Positions 17,941-26,390 of a stretch of 64,000 bases of DNA are shown in pieces. The stretch lies in NCBI GenBank assembly GCA_964291335.2, contig OZ219749.1:227721-291720 (forward strand), read 5' to 3'. The notes below the pieces were generated by a model, which had not been told where the DNA came from, ran no database searches, and worked only from the letters and a program-made list of their open reading frames with translations. Position numbers and translations under genes: made by a program. The number at the start of each line of letters is the position of its first letter. Position 1 is the first letter of the stretch. Source of the DNA: G964291335 sp964291335 (GTDB lineage Bacteria; Chloroflexota; Dehalococcoidia; Lucifugimonadales; UBA3495).

Positions 17941-18804
17941 TCAGTGTTGTATGTCCCACGCGGGGGAAGTGTGGAGTATAAGATTTGCCCTGCAAATGTT
18001 CATATAGCCTTCATCCCGTTCTACACCCATAAAGCGCCGGCCGCACCTTCTGGCTGCAACCCCGGTTGCGGCAGTGCCGGCGAAAGGGTCAAGCACCAAA
18101 TCGCCCGGGTCAGTGCTGGCCCGCAGGCAGCGTTCTATGAGCGCCACCGGCTTTTGGGTGGGGTGCTTGCCGAATTGCTTTTCGTCCCGACCGGCAGCAG
18201 GAAACTGCCAGACAGTTTTCATCTGCTCGCCGTCTTTAAAGGTGTGCTTGTACCGGCTGTCCTTGGGCGCTTTGGCAGCCCACAGCAATTTTTCAGTGGA
18301 ATGGGTAAAGCAGCGGCAGCCCAGGTTGGGCGGCGGGTTAGTCTTTTCCCACGTAATATCGTTCAGAATGCGAAAGCCCAGTTGTAGCATCGCCATGCCC
18401 ACGCTGAGGTAGATGTGCAATGTTCCGGTAACCCAAATTGTACCGGCCGGCTTCAGAATGCGGTAACACTCCTGCAGCCAGGACCGGTTAAACGCATGGT
18501 CGCTTTCGATGCCACCGCTCTTGTCCCACTCGCCTTTGTTAACGCTGACCCGCTTCCCCCCAACACAGGTAACCCCGTCATTGGACAAGTGGTAGGGCGG
18601 GTCGGTCCAAATGCAATCAATGCTGTTATCCGGGATAGCGGCCATTAACTCAAATGCGTCGCCGCAGTACCAAGCCAACCTTCCGTCGGCTGATTGCCAG
18701 GCCGGTTGGCCGGCAAATGTGTCAGCAGGCATGGTTCCCATGCCGGTTGAAGTGGCAGCAGGCGTCGCTGTGGTCTTTTGCCTGACCCCAACGCAGTCAT
18801 GCAT
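17941..18804 (-). CDS. DNA adenine-type methyltransferase (beta class)
   Basis: 287 residues from the ATG at 18804, which overlaps the end of the upstream gene by 8 bases. Motif IV (WTDPPYHLS) comes first, near residues 60-68. The AdoMet motif (DPFAGTAATG), preceded by HPTQKPVALIERCL, comes near the C-terminus. That order is typical of beta-class N6-adenine or N4-cytosine methyltransferases. The size matches solitary phage or plasmid enzymes. No endonuclease lies next to it, so it is probably an orphan modification enzyme. Its neighbours upstream are small zinc-finger genes. Confidence 0.85.
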   Translation of the reverse strand: MHDCVGVRQKTTATPAATSTGMGTMPADTFAGQPAWQSADGRLAWYCGDAFELMAAIPDNSIDCIWTDPPYHLSNDGVTCVGGKRVSVNKGEWDKSGGIESDHAFNRSWLQECYRILKPAGTIWVTGTLHIYLSVGMAMLQLGFRILNDITWEKTNPPPNLGCRCFTHSTEKLLWAAKAPKDSRYKHTFKDGEQMKTVWQFPAAGRDEKQFGKHPTQKPVALIERCLRASTDPGDLVLDPFAGTAATGVAARRCGRRFMGVERDEGYMNICRANLILHTSPAWDIQH

Positions 18805-19210
18805 CAGTCCTGTCCTTGATGTCGGCGGCGGCTTCCGGGCATTTGTAAGAGTGGGGATCTCCGGCTTCTGCGCCGCAGTCGAAGCAGACTGAGCTCCAGT
18901 CGGCGTTGGCGTCGGGGATGGTCCGGGTATCCGTCCGGTCCGTCGGCGAATCAATATGTCTCAGTTCTTCCGAAGTCATCCCGCCATCCGGCGTCCGGCG
19001 GTAGAAATAGACATGCCCATCGGTGGTCAGTATCCCGGTGAGCAACCGTCCGTTGGTCAGGTCGTAGTACAGTATCAGGCTGTTTTCGTTTCCGTCCCGG
19101 TCTATTCGGATCCGGGTAATGCCCGGGGAGGATAGGCGGTCCGGGATCCAGTCGGAGCCGACTTTTTCCAGGGCTTCGGACCAGGTTGGAGCAGTATTTC
19201 GGTTTACCAT
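18797..19210 (-). CDS. small protein with C-terminal CxxC pair
   Basis: 137 residues from the ATG at 19210 (AGAGG upstream). The middle is beta-rich (SLILYYDLTNGRLLTGI, GHVYFYRRTPDG). The end holds CFDCGAEAGDPHSYKC, a likely zinc site. It is coupled to the methyltransferase by an 8-base overlap, so it may help or regulate that enzyme. I do not recognise the family. Confidence 0.55.
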   Translation of the reverse strand: MVNRNTAPTWSEALEKVGSDWIPDRLSSPGITRIRIDRDGNENSLILYYDLTNGRLLTGILTTDGHVYFYRRTPDGGMTSEELRHIDSPTDRTDTRTIPDANADWSSVCFDCGAEAGDPHSYKCPEAAADIKDRTDA

Positions 19211-19341
19211 TGCAGTTACCTCTCGGCAATTTCCGGCATTTTTTGTCTTCAGGGGTTCAGACCCGGAAGGCATTTCAGGGTTCCGAAATTGGCTTACAGC
19301 GCGGAGTCGGAGTGTTTTTTCTCCGGCTTGAGGAGTCGTTC

Positions 19342-19497
19342 ATGTTATTGCTGGCGGTTATTATGACTGTTGTTTCGGGGATATTTCTATCGGCGGGAGT
19401 AGTCTTTGCGTTTTGCGCAGTGGTGATGAAGATCCGCAAGCTTTGCCGCGGCGCCGGAGATGAGGGTGAAGTGTCCGATAGTGGGTCGGCGCTGTAA
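19342..19497 (+). CDS. 51-residue single-pass membrane protein
   Basis: ATG at 19342 after a good GAGGAG. Residues 1-28 are a hydrophobic helix (MLLLAVIMTVVSGIFLSAGV), followed by a basic then acidic cytoplasmic tail. Isolated on the plus strand between minus-strand genes. The strong ribosome site makes it credible despite its size. Function unknown. Confidence 0.5.
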   Translation: MLLLAVIMTVVSGIFLSAGVVFAFCAVVMKIRKLCRGAGDEGEVSDSGSAL

Positions 19498-19694
19498 GGT
19501 TGTTGGGGGTGTTTGAGTTTTCCCCGGACTGTGGGGAATTGGTCCGGGAAGTCCCGGGTCGGTTGGTTCTTCGGGGGTGTTGTCCTGGCGGGCTTGCCGG
19601 CTTTTTCCGTCGGGTGGTTGCGCCCGTCAACGCGGTGCGTTCGGGCCAGCAGTTCCGCTGCCCGGTCCGCGTCGTTCCTTGTTGCGGGGTCGGC

Positions 19695-19958
19695 TTAATG
19701 CTGGCAGATTTCACATGCCCCGCAGGGGCAATTCCGCCGGATCATTATGCTGTCGGCAAGGGGTTTGTCATCGGCCATCATAATACAATCCGGCGAATTG
19801 CAGATGATTACCGCGTCAGCCCAGGTTCTCCGGGCATAGGATTTGGCTGGCTTGGGGTTCTTAATGCCGAGAGAGAATCCGTTGTCTGTGTACGTGGCGT
19901 GGTAGTGCCGATATATGTTCCGGTCCATTGGGTTGGTGGGGGTTAACTGTTCCGGCAT
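19695..19958 (-). CDS. small Cys-rich protein
   Basis: 87 residues. AAGGAAAGAG precedes the ATG. The C-terminus has CPCGACEICQH, and an earlier CNSPDC gives a possible zinc site. A Tyr/His-rich N-terminal part (NIYRHYHATYTD) is of unknown meaning. It is part of a run of three short zinc-finger-like genes on this strand (19695-20542). Confidence 0.5.
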   Translation of the reverse strand: MPEQLTPTNPMDRNIYRHYHATYTDNGFSLGIKNPKPAKSYARRTWADAVIICNSPDCIMMADDKPLADSIMIRRNCPCGACEICQH

Positions 19959-19998
19959 TTCTCTTTCCTTGTCCTCTGCAAGCGGTTCGGCTTCCGGT

Positions 19999-20277
19999 TC
20001 ATTCGTCCGTTCCGGCGATGGTCATGCAGATTGCCTGACTGGTCCTCAGGCTTTTGGCGCAGTTGGGGCAATAGATGGTGTGATAGATTTTATACCTTCT
20101 GGCGGCGTTTTTTGATAGTCGTCCGAGTGATGACAGAGCGTGGTGCTGCTTAATCGGGCAGTTGCAGTAGAAGCAGTTTCCCTGGTCGTCGCTGTGGAGG
20201 GCAAACCATTTACTGATTTTCCTGCTCTGGACTTTCGTAACTTTCCCGTTGGCGGTTCTGGCGGTTATGTCGGCCAT
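19999..20277 (-). CDS. small zinc-finger protein
   Basis: 92 residues with CFYCNCPIKQHH and, 40 residues later, YCPNCAKSL: a four-Cys zinc-ribbon layout with a basic region between. The ATG at 20277 follows AAAGGA. It may bind DNA or RNA. Its spacing to the next gene upstream is only a few bases, which suggests one transcript. Confidence 0.55.
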   Translation of the reverse strand: MADITARTANGKVTKVQSRKISKWFALHSDDQGNCFYCNCPIKQHHALSSLGRLSKNAARRYKIYHTIYCPNCAKSLRTSQAICMTIAGTDE

Positions 20278-20281
20278 CGGA

Positions 20282-20542
20282 TCAGCATCCTTTGCAGATG
20301 CCGGGGATCAGTCCGGCGCCCGGGTTGGTCGGGTCGGACAGCAGGGATTCGACCCAGGCTCCACAGCCGTTGGCGCAGGGCATTTCGGCCAGCCAGCGGC
20401 TGCCTCGCGGGGTTGGTCGCTGGGCCAGTCGGGCGGGGTATCCGGCTTTAAGCTCGGTGGATATTGCGGTCATGAGCCATTCGACCTGGATGGCGGACAG
20501 CTGCGCTTCCCCGATTTGATTTTCGGGCGTCGGCGTTGTCAT
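20282..20542 (-). CDS. small protein with C-terminal Cys motif
   Basis: 86 residues, first of the three-gene zinc-finger run. CANGCGAW and CKGC near the C-terminus form a likely zinc site. The N-terminal half is helical (AIQVEWLMTAISTELKAGYP). AGGAG sits 6 bases before the ATG. Confidence 0.55.
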   Translation of the reverse strand: MTTPTPENQIGEAQLSAIQVEWLMTAISTELKAGYPARLAQRPTPRGSRWLAEMPCANGCGAWVESLLSDPTNPGAGLIPGICKGC

Positions 20543-20783
20543 GTTCTGCTCCTGGTGGGGTATGGGGTTAGTTATCGCTTGAGAAATGCTGGTGGACTTG
20601 TTCCGCTTTTTCTAACATACGTCCGGTCTTTATTTCTAGGTCTGGGGTTTCGTCTGAATCTAGCCGGTTGTATTGTAGGTTGTTTACTTGATTTTCTGCT
20701 GCGTCCGGCAATTTTATTGCTTGTTCTGGTGGGACGTTCAGAGGGGGGGATTCCCAGTGTTGATCTGCTATTATGGAGTACTG

Positions 20784-20812
20784 TTGTGAACTTGTTTGCC
20801 TGGTTCTATACT
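20784..20812 (+). promoter_or_regulatory. sigma70-type promoter for the nucleotidyltransferase pair
   Basis: -35 TTGTGA (20784-20789), a 17-base spacer, and -10 TATACT (20807-20812). The predicted start of transcription is about 20 bases before the ATG at 20840. Confidence 0.55.
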
Positions 20813-20839
20813 TATCTTTCCGCAGTGGTTGGATAGACT

Positions 20840-21427
20840 ATGACTATTGGAAACAGTGGTTTCCCTGATTGGGATTTGAATAGGGTTATACCACCTAACA
20901 TTGTTGAAGACCCGATTGGAATTGTTCGATCACCTTATGCAGTTTCACTGATCGATCTCGTTGAGCGACTTGGGCATACTGAAATGCGACGGGGTTTGCT
21001 ATGTGGTCTTCTGGCTTTCCGTGCTGAACTACGTACTGTAGGGATTGTTGAGGGTTTTCAGTGGATTGATGGTAGTTTTGTGGAGAATGTTGAGGAGAGA
21101 GAAAAACGATCTCCTAATGATATTGATTTAGTAACTTTTTTTTGTGTGCCGGATGGGAGTAGCCGAAAAAGCCTTTTTGATGATTATTCCGAACTCTTTG
21201 CTGGAAAATACGTTAAAGAGAAATATGGATTACACTCGTTTTTTGTCCTGCTCAATGAGACTTCAATTAAGCTTATTATTGATTCTGTTGCGTACTGGCA
21301 AAGCCTTTTTTCTCATACTCGTGATGGTTTGTGGAAAGGTTATTTACGGGTTGATTTAGATGATTGTGATGATGAGGCGGCTGGGGCACTTCTTTTATCG
21401 ATGGCCGGTAAAGGGGATGAACTGTGA
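20840..21427 (+). CDS. nucleotidyltransferase-like protein (toxin-antitoxin-like pair, gene 1)
   Basis: 195 residues. WIDGSFVENVE at 75-85, with PNDIDLVTFF at 92-101, reads as a nucleotidyltransferase core (Gly78-Ser79, Asp95, Asp97), similar to what I remember of DUF6932. The gene is clearly more AT-rich than its neighbours (ATT, AAA and TTT codons are common), a sign of recent transfer. It overlaps the next gene by four bases (ATGTGA region). A two-gene module of nucleotidyltransferase plus a larger partner suggests toxin-antitoxin or phage defence. That is inference. Confidence 0.6.
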   Translation: MTIGNSGFPDWDLNRVIPPNIVEDPIGIVRSPYAVSLIDLVERLGHTEMRRGLLCGLLAFRAELRTVGIVEGFQWIDGSFVENVEEREKRSPNDIDLVTFFCVPDGSSRKSLFDDYSELFAGKYVKEKYGLHSFFVLLNETSIKLIIDSVAYWQSLFSHTRDGLWKGYLRVDLDDCDDEAAGALLLSMAGKGDEL

Positions 21428-22365
21428 ATGTACGTGATTATCGTTTCCTTCTGGCGGATTCGGCTGCCCTGCGTCAGTTGATTGCAGATTGTGATTCCGA
21501 TGATGTCATTATGCGGGCCGGTTTTGAGGAACGGCTCAGGGGAAATGAGGAGAAACTCGCTGCTTACCAGGGGTATTCATCGGTTTTGAGCGACCTCTGC
21601 CTGACTTTCAGCGGTGAGCCGGTAGTTGGGAATCGCGGTATGTCTGCCGACTTTTTCAGTGATGCGGTTGGGGAGTTTGTAAAGGCAGTGCACTATGTTG
21701 GGGCTGGGCATCGTCAGACTCCGTTGCCGTCAACCGGGGTTGTTCCTTTCAGTGAGGATTACCGGCTGTTGGTTACCGGATTTGTGCATGGTTCTTTTGG
21801 CATTCGTGTAGAGCAGATGTCAGGTCAGATGGTTTTACCGGGCGATCCGACCTGGGTTGAATCGGCAATTGCTGAGTTTAATTCGATCCTGGAAGCTTCC
21901 GTAGCAGATGATGAGCGCCTGGCAGATGCGGTTGGCGAGGTTGATCCGCGTGCGCTGGGTCAGGTAAGCGCATTTCTCAGGACGGTAAGCACTAGAGGCG
22001 CAGTATGCGCCCTGGGGTTTCAGGGACGGGAATTCCGGTTCCGCGACCTTGCTCAGCTTGTATGCAGTGAGACCAGGCTTGGTAAGGAGAATATTCGTAA
22101 AGGTGAAGGGACGATTGAGGGCGAATTCATGGGATTTTTCCCCCATCGTCCCAGGGCTCAGCTTCGGATTGATTCGGTGGATTCCGATTTGCTGCGGGAT
22201 GAAGTCGGGAAGATTATTACCGCGCGGGTGCCGACTTCGGTTGCTGATGCGGTTGACATTAACTCGATACTTAATCAGAAAGTCCGGCTCAATGTTTTTG
22301 CCAGAGCAGTAGGCGCCGGACGGATTTGCTATGTGGTTACGGGTGTATTTCCCGATGTTTTGTAG
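21424..22365 (+). CDS. partner of the nucleotidyltransferase-like protein
   Basis: 313 residues, starting with the GTG at 21424 inside the end of the upstream gene. The N-terminal 60 residues are helical (VRDYRFLLADSAALRQLIA, then a Glu-rich helix); the middle and C-terminus are mixed alpha/beta with no catalytic motif I recognise. A fragment of a second copy sits at 24701-24850, so this family has spread within the locus. Base use is closer to the window average than that of gene 1. Confidence 0.6.
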   Translation: MNVRDYRFLLADSAALRQLIADCDSDDVIMRAGFEERLRGNEEKLAAYQGYSSVLSDLCLTFSGEPVVGNRGMSADFFSDAVGEFVKAVHYVGAGHRQTPLPSTGVVPFSEDYRLLVTGFVHGSFGIRVEQMSGQMVLPGDPTWVESAIAEFNSILEASVADDERLADAVGEVDPRALGQVSAFLRTVSTRGAVCALGFQGREFRFRDLAQLVCSETRLGKENIRKGEGTIEGEFMGFFPHRPRAQLRIDSVDSDLLRDEVGKIITARVPTSVADAVDINSILNQKVRLNVFARAVGAGRICYVVTGVFPDVL

Positions 22366-22459
22366 TGCCTGGCTGGTACCCGGGGTACCGGTGTCTGGTT
22401 GCCACCGGTTTTTCCCTCTCCTTGTATATTGATCCCCGTGTTCACCGGGGGCGTAGTTT

Positions 22460-22711
22460 CTACCAGGCTTTCCCGGTTCGGGCATGACCGGGATACCAGG
22501 CGCTGTGGGCGCATTCGTTACAGTCATTAAAGCCGTTTTCTCCGCAGAATAGACGGATCCCCGGTGGTCTGCCAGTGGCAACGGCGTAGGCGTCCCGGGC
22601 GATATTCCGGGCGTAGCAGCATTGCCTGCGCTGGATGGAGGGAATCTTGCTGGCGGCGTACCGCTTCGGTTGCCGCTGTAGCCTTGCAGTTGTATTGCCG
22701 GTTTCCGGCAT
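22460..22711 (-). CDS. small Cys-rich protein
   Basis: About 83 residues. The second half looks coding: CCYARNIARDAYAVATGRPP, then FCGENGFNDCNECAH, a likely zinc site. The start is uncertain, since no good ribosome site is seen at 22711. It resembles the other small Cys-rich proteins here only in style. Confidence 0.4.
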   Translation of the reverse strand: MPETGNTTARLQRQPKRYAASKIPSIQRRQCCYARNIARDAYAVATGRPPGIRLFCGENGFNDCNECAHSAWYPGHARTGKAW

Positions 22712-22810
22712 CCGTTTTTTGTGCGGAGTTGTCGGAGTTTCCCGGTCCCTTCCCCGTGTTAGGATTGGTTCATCTGTCTGGCGCGGTTTTTTTCTGACGG
22801 GGGGGTGAGG

Positions 22811-22906
22811 ATGTCCGGTCGGTTAATCAGTGATTCAATTATTGTTGTGGCAGTTTTCTGCGTAGTGTCGGTGGGGTTTCTGATCGGGTGGGGGTTGTTG
22901 GGCTGA
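22811..22906 (+). CDS. 31-residue membrane peptide
   Basis: ATG at 22811 with GGTGAGG directly upstream. The peptide is almost one hydrophobic helix (IIVVAVFCVVSVGFLIGWGL) and then stops. It could be a small membrane protein or type I toxin-like peptide, or a chance frame. Confidence 0.3.
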   Translation: MSGRLISDSIIVVAVFCVVSVGFLIGWGLLG

Positions 22907-22991
22907 GGCGTGGGTCCCGTGGGGTTATCCTGCCGGACGGGGTGAAGTTCCAGGGGGCGATTATCGGAGTTTGTTGCCTGTATATCGGCGG

Positions 22992-24323
22992 TTACTCAAT
23001 GGGCATTGTGGGCTGGTATCCGGTTCGCGCTACGTGTTGGGCGATCTTTTCCTGAGCATATTCCTGGGCGTGATACAGGTCAACGAGTTCACTTGTTTTC
23101 CCGACGTACAGGTATCCGTTATCGGCATTGTATTGTCTCAGTTCTTCGAGGGTAAGCTTATTGCGTTTGATCCCGTTGCAGGTTCGATGCAGCAGGGCGA
23201 GGTTGTAGAATTCGTCGTTGCCCTTTCTGCCTTCGTTGGCTTTTCTTGCTCTGATATGGTCAACTTCCAGCAGGGTGTCGTCCAATGAACCATTAGGGCG
23301 GAGTGGTTTGTAGCCACAGCCCCAGCATACTGGTCCGAACTTTTCAATGAGCATCTTTTTGGCTTCCTCTTTGGGAATGCGTCCTGACCAGCTGGCGGAT
23401 TGGGTTGTTCTGGTTTGTCCGGGCTTTCTTTGGTTCAGGTGGTGGAATGGGGACGGGTCCTGGTCGGTTCGTTTCGGCAGTTCATTTGGGCCGATGGTGG
23501 TCGATTCGGCTTGCTGGAGGTTGGTTTGATGTTCGCCCAGAGCTTGCCGGGTTGCGTCGGTCATGTCGTAGAGTCCGTAGCCATTGCGGTAGAAGCGGCG
23601 TTTGAGCATGGTCCAGGCGCGGTAGGCCATGTCGCAGGCGATCCACTGGCGGCCCAGGTTTTCGGCAGCGACGGCGGTAGTGGCGCAGCCGGCGAAGATG
23701 TCTAAGACTACATCACTGGGGTTGGATGATGCCTTGATGATGCGCTCATAGAGGGCTAAGGGCTTCTGGGTGGCGTATCCAGTGCGCTCTCTAGCTGATC
23801 TACCTACTGGTGTCATACCGTCTCTGTCTTCAAGCCAATAGTCTTCTGGGATTTTACCCTTGTCCCGGTATTCTTCAACAGAGTTAGGAGTAAGGTTGCC
23901 GCCAATACCTCCGCCTCTTGGTTCTAAATGTTGGGTATTTAGCTGTTTGTATGGGATACGTATTGGATCCCTGTTAAATCGGGTTTCATCAGACCTAGCG
24001 TAGAACAGGACGGTGTCGTGTTTTCGTGGAAACCATCGCATGGTGTTGCTTGGGCCAGTGTAGCACCATGCTATTGCATTCCGGAAATTCTTGGCCCCGA
24101 ATACGGCGTCCAGCAGCATCCGGAGGTAGCTGTTGGCGTGGTCGTCGCAGTGCAGGTAGATGCTGCCGGTGGGCTTCAGTATCCGGTGGCACTCAATAAG
24201 CCTGACGGCCATAAAGGCTATGTAGGCCGCTTCGTTCTCTGTGGCGCATTCTTCCACGGCGCGGACAACTGCGAAGATGCTGGGGTAATCGTCCTGAATG
24301 CGGTACTGCCAGTCAGGGTGCAC
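22992..24323 (-). CDS. DNA methyltransferase fused to HNH endonuclease (main part, downstream of an amber codon)
   Basis: 443 residues counted from a GTG at 24323. It contains the methyltransferase core (IYLHCDDHANSYLRMLLDAVFG, YATQKPLALYERIIKASS, then DIFAGCATTAVAAENLGR) and, after residue 310, an HNH domain (CWGCGYKPL, then LLEVDHIRARKANEG and NLALLHRTCNG). Methylase and nuclease in one chain suggest a self-contained restriction-modification or homing-type enzyme. The catalytic DPPF motif lies upstream, in the same frame but beyond a TAG at 24341-24339. The GTG is therefore probably not the native start, and the gene as read is interrupted. Confidence 0.75.
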   Translation of the reverse strand: MHPDWQYRIQDDYPSIFAVVRAVEECATENEAAYIAFMAVRLIECHRILKPTGSIYLHCDDHANSYLRMLLDAVFGAKNFRNAIAWCYTGPSNTMRWFPRKHDTVLFYARSDETRFNRDPIRIPYKQLNTQHLEPRGGGIGGNLTPNSVEEYRDKGKIPEDYWLEDRDGMTPVGRSARERTGYATQKPLALYERIIKASSNPSDVVLDIFAGCATTAVAAENLGRQWIACDMAYRAWTMLKRRFYRNGYGLYDMTDATRQALGEHQTNLQQAESTTIGPNELPKRTDQDPSPFHHLNQRKPGQTRTTQSASWSGRIPKEEAKKMLIEKFGPVCWGCGYKPLRPNGSLDDTLLEVDHIRARKANEGRKGNDEFYNLALLHRTCNGIKRNKLTLEELRQYNADNGYLYVGKTSELVDLYHAQEYAQEKIAQHVARTGYQPTMPIE

Positions 24324-24338
24324 ATGCTTGTCCCAGGT

Positions 24339-24587
24339 CTATTGGTCTTTGACTCTGGTTTCGCCCCGGCCTTCGTTGTGGGAAACGCCATGTTTTTTGG
24401 CAAGAGCTACTTCTTCATTGAACTCGGCATTGCTGATGGGCGGTTTGGGTTTCCTGATAAAGGTTTCGTTGGCGGCAAAGGGAGGATCGATGGCGATCAG
24501 GTCAATGCATTCATTGTTGATACTGCGCAGGAAAGTCAGATTGCCCGTGATGGCGAGGGTGCGGTTGGGAACGTTGAGTGTCGACAA
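24339..24587 (-). pseudogene. N-terminal piece of the HNH-fused methyltransferase
   Basis: 82 residues from a TTG start, with motif IV (LIAIDPPFAANETFI) near 30-44. It ends at an in-frame TAG (24341-24339), after which the same frame continues without shift into the main methyltransferase. The TAG probably replaces a conserved Trp (TGG to TAG). No frameshift is needed. Without readthrough the catalytic motif and the AdoMet-binding part are on separate chains. Confidence 0.65.
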
Positions 24588-24638
24588 GGTAGGTTTTCTC
24601 TGCTCTGGTTATTTGGGTTCCGGTTGGGGTATCAAATA

Positions 24639-24666
24639 AATAATGCCGGCAAAAACCGGCATTATT
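24639..24666. terminator. 11-bp hairpin, terminator-like
   Basis: AATAATGCCGG (24639-24649), loop CAAAAA, CCGGCATTATT (24656-24666). Perfect 11-bp stem flanked by A/T-rich sequence on both sides. It lies between the methyltransferase start and the truncated remnant at 24701, so it may insulate them in either direction. Confidence 0.5.
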
Positions 24667-24700
24667 TCTATAGATGGTTGGGGGTAAAAGGGGAGGGACT

Positions 24701-24961
24701 ATGGACGTGCGCGATTATCGATTTCTTTTAGCGGATTGCGCCGCTCTGCGTCAGTTGATCGCAAGCTGTGGTTCCGGCGATGTAATTGTTCGGGCCGGTT
24801 TTGAAGAACGGATCAGGGAACAGGAGGAGAAACTGGCTGCTTGCCAAGGGTATTTACCGGGGCAGGGGGATGCCTGCCCCAACTGGCGGATCAGGTATGG
24901 GGTTGAACCTGATTCAGTGAAGGCGCCGGTTCAGGGTTCGTCGGGGAATATGTGGTCGTAG
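24701..24961 (+). pseudogene. truncated second copy of the 21424 gene
   Basis: The first ~50 residues match the protein at 21424 nearly position by position (VRDYRFLLAD, AALRQLIA, RAGFEER, EEKLAA). After about 24850 the similarity ends and unrelated sequence follows. GGGAGGG lies before the ATG. It is a 5-prime remnant left by duplication and deletion, and its end overlaps the minus-strand gene at 24931. Confidence 0.6.
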
Positions 24962-25437
24962 TACCGCTTCGGTCGGAAGTGGATGAATTTCGCTCCGGCG
25001 GATTTTGCTCCCGGTTCGGACGATTCCTCTTTGATGCCGATCACGTAGGGGAGCGTGGGTTTCCCCGCAGCCAGCTGGAACAGTCCGGCGCATTGTATGG
25101 CCCGGATCCGGTTCTTTTCCTGGATAAGTATCGCGACTTCGGCCAGTGCGTAGCCGATTTGGCCGTCATCCTTTTCCCACTGAACAATGCAGTCGGTGTC
25201 TTCCAGTTTGTCGGCTTGGTCCCGGCTGATCAGTCCGTTGATAATGGCAGGCACCAGGATTTTGTGATCGATTTCCTGGGCGGTCCATTCCAGAGTCGAG
25301 TGGATCAGTTTTACCTTTCCCCACTCCATGTCCAGATCTCTTCTGATGAGCCTTTCGGTTTGTGGGATTGCCTTTTGCTGGTATAGGGCTCGCTCAACCC
25401 GATCCAGGTTTTTCTGTATTTGGTCCTGCCGGTTCAT
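24931..25437 (-). CDS. nuclease-like-fold protein, short paralogue
   Basis: 168 residues. After a short helical N-terminus, the body shares with the protein at 26582 the pattern DCIVQWEKDDGQIGYALAE, RIRAIQCAGLFQ, then PTLPYVIG. I read this as a restriction-nuclease-like fold seen in coiled-coil proteins of cyanobacteria and Chloroflexota; whether it is active is unknown. It lacks the long coiled coil of its paralogue. It runs into the truncated remnant on the other strand. Confidence 0.5.
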   Translation of the reverse strand: MNRQDQIQKNLDRVERALYQQKAIPQTERLIRRDLDMEWGKVKLIHSTLEWTAQEIDHKILVPAIINGLISRDQADKLEDTDCIVQWEKDDGQIGYALAEVAILIQEKNRIRAIQCAGLFQLAAGKPTLPYVIGIKEESSEPGAKSAGAKFIHFRPKRYYDHIFPDEP

Positions 25438-25511
25438 GTCCGTTCACCCGGTTTTGGCTGCAGTTGGTCGGGGTTTTCGATAATCATCCGGATTACTGTA
25501 CCTCTTAAACA

Positions 25512-25931
25512 TCAGGGCTTCGAGGACTTGGTGTCGTGCGGTGCCGTGTCTGCCAAATGCAGATGCTTTTCTGCGCCTTCCGGTTGGGTTTGGGCGGTAT
25601 CAGCGGTCATTACGTAATAATCCGTTTCCAGCAAATCTGCCTGTTCCGTGATGGGGGTAGGCTGGCGGATCAAGGGTATTGCCTCAGCATCCCCTCCCGG
25701 TTCCGTGATATACCACTCTCCGTCCGGCGCCGCGAGGAGCAGGTCGCGCAGTCCGATCCGGCCAGCCTTGAACGCCGTCAGATTTGCGCGGGTCGCCGGG
25801 GCGACGATGTATTTGCAATCCGTTTGGCAGCTGTCATGGACTGCGATGTAACCTCGACCATTTTCGTCCACGGCTTCGAAAAGCAACTCGCAGTCGTAAT
25901 AAAGTATAGATTTGCTGAATGCGACTTTCAT
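25512..25931 (-). CDS. DUF6575-like small protein
   Basis: 139 residues. The opening ILYYDCELLFEAVDENGRGY and a later GRIGLRDLLLAAPDGEWYI resemble, from memory, the DUF6575 family, whose function is not known. The C-terminal 50 residues are disordered-looking. It overlaps the upstream 105-residue gene by four bases (ATGA), so the two are coupled, which is the style of a toxin-antitoxin pair. Confidence 0.5.
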   Translation of the reverse strand: MKVAFSKSILYYDCELLFEAVDENGRGYIAVHDSCQTDCKYIVAPATRANLTAFKAGRIGLRDLLLAAPDGEWYITEPGGDAEAIPLIRQPTPITEQADLLETDYYVMTADTAQTQPEGAEKHLHLADTAPHDTKSSKP

Positions 25932-26245
25932 AGCATCACCTTGCAGTTTGTTACCGGGTCAAACCTTTTTGACGGCCACCAGGTTTGATGTTCGTCAGGT
26001 TCAATTGGGTTGCATTTGCCGGCTCCGGCAAGTATGGTCAATTCGCCAACAGCCTGCCAGCGGCGGTTTTTGTTAAGGCCGCTATTCATCATGCGCAGGG
26101 CGGCCTCTGGTGATGCCAACAGTGAGACTCCGTTTTGCTCACAGGGGGTCCTGCGGGGTCGCCGGTTTACCCGTCCGTTCCTCTTCACGTAGGAGTCGAA
26201 GTCTTCCGGTTTGGGAGTAGCGTTCTCCAACAGTCGATAACGCAC
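25928..26245 (-). CDS. small basic protein coupled to the DUF6575-like gene
   Basis: 105 residues, basic in its first half (YVKRNGRVNRRPRRTP), which could bind nucleic acid, and Trp/Pro-rich at the end. No family recognised. The four-base overlap with the next gene is the main evidence that it is real. Confidence 0.45.
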   Translation of the reverse strand: MRYRLLENATPKPEDFDSYVKRNGRVNRRPRRTPCEQNGVSLLASPEAALRMMNSGLNKNRRWQAVGELTILAGAGKCNPIEPDEHQTWWPSKRFDPVTNCKVML

Positions 26246-26390
26246 CCTCCGCTCTGTGATGTCCTGCGCGATGAGCGGAGGGCAATCCGGCGGCAGGGGT
26301 TCGCGGTACTACATTTTGCGTTTCATCCAGGGGATAGATCAGGGTCGGGGGCGTTCAGCACGCAGCGGTTGGTTTCCTTGTTCCCCGGCT

